Below, in pieces: positions 30,256 through 30,799 of a stretch of DNA of 30,799 nt (positions within the stretch are counted from its first letter, which is position 1; each line of letters begins with the position of its first letter). The notes beneath the pieces are model-generated. The model was not told the DNA's origin and searched no databases. It was given only the letters and a program-made list of their open reading frames with translations. Source of the stretch: Gnetum montanum (Eukaryota; Streptophyta; Gnetopsida; Gnetales; Gnetaceae); the NCBI GenBank assembly GCA_015680685.1, contig MNCI01001041.1:155729-186527 (forward strand). The letters run 5' to 3'. A program made the translations under genes and the position numbers.

Positions 30256-30799
30256 TGATGAGCGGCAAGGTACCCCTACGCTCAACCATACGAATACGAG
30301 CGTTTCATGCACGATTCGGTTGAATTCCAAGGACTAAGTGCTTATGCGCCCTTGTCGAACAAGGATGGGTTGATTGATCACTATCTTCCCAAACTTACAT
30401 GTATGTCACGATTGTATGGTTAAGTAAGCTTGAGGCATATGATTTTTATATCTTTTATGTTTCTATGTCTTGTACTAATAGGGAAAGAGAGAGATAACTA
30501 GGTGACTAATTAAACTTAACTACTCATTAACTAAGTTCTAACTAATCCTAACACAAGGTATGTTGTACACAAGGTGTGCTCAGGTACATAATGCTCGAAT
30601 AAAGATCCGTCCACACTTCGATCTTATGTTGCGGGCACTTGGAAACTATTCTAACTTTCAAATAGACTACAAGAGTTTTGGTACTTGACTGCTACCCGAC
30701 TTCTTCTTCTAGATTACTCCCTATTGTGCGCCTAGGCATTGTATTTATAGGCCTAGGAGCGACCCAAGAATAACCGCTCTAATAGTAACCACTCTAATA
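30256..30799 (-). mobile_element. Third LTR of the same superfamily, cut by the window edge
   Basis: It starts TGATGAGCGGCAAGGTACCCC, like 19790, and continues with related sequence (CTCGAATAAAGA, GGGCACTTGGAAA) in the same orientation as the solo LTR. The TATA box is TATTTATAGGCC (minus strand, near 30740). Beyond it lie repeats of TAACCRCTCTAATA (30768-30799). Whether it is a solo LTR or part of a full element cannot be seen. Confidence 0.8.

Overview
This window looks like nuclear DNA from a seed plant, probably an angiosperm. It is AT-rich and has plant-type LTR retrotransposons, a plant tRNA-iMet primer site, and a relic of a conserved splicing-factor gene. Nearly everything between about 1235 and 28071 is mobile or viral debris. 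No intact host gene is visible. Positions 5343-5661 are an assembly gap.

The main body is an endogenous pararetrovirus (family Caulimoviridae, florendovirus/petuvirus-like by domain order), here called family A. The order is movement protein (MP), linker with a C-x2-C motif, coat protein (CP) with zinc knuckle, aspartic protease (AP), reverse transcriptase (RT), RNase H (RH), then a second ORF of unknown function (ORF2), a TATA box, a poly(A) signal and a tRNA-iMet primer-binding site. Family A is present as two arms in opposite orientation, a giant inverted repeat centred near 14.56 kb. The plus arm is 1235-4523 plus 11219-14497. The minus arm is 14617-19789, 20702-20794 and 27251-28071. A 120-bp RH scrap lies between the two MP copies at the centre.

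Three later insertions break the arms. (1) A 6.69-kb LTR retrotransposon (4524-11213, target duplication ATATT) sits just after AP in the plus arm. It carries gag and a protease-like domain but no visible RT or integrase, so it is probably non-autonomous. (2) A solo LTR of a related subfamily (19790-20701, target duplication ATTAC) sits in the minus-arm CP. (3) A second, clearly different pararetrovirus (family B, 20795-27250, minus strand, 6456 bp) sits in the minus-arm CP. It is close to one full genome length and ends 15 nt after its own poly(A) signal.

Outside the viral block, 1-1234 and about 28170-30255 are probably host flanks. The right flank holds an intronless minus-strand copy of the U4/U6.U5 snRNP 27 kDa (SNRNP27-type) gene with two frameshifts. 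A third related LTR starts at 30256 and runs off the window.

Every viral gene carries stops or frameshifts, so nothing here looks able to make a virus. The arrangement could still yield long hairpin RNA, which makes it a candidate siRNA source against related pararetroviruses. That last point is inference.
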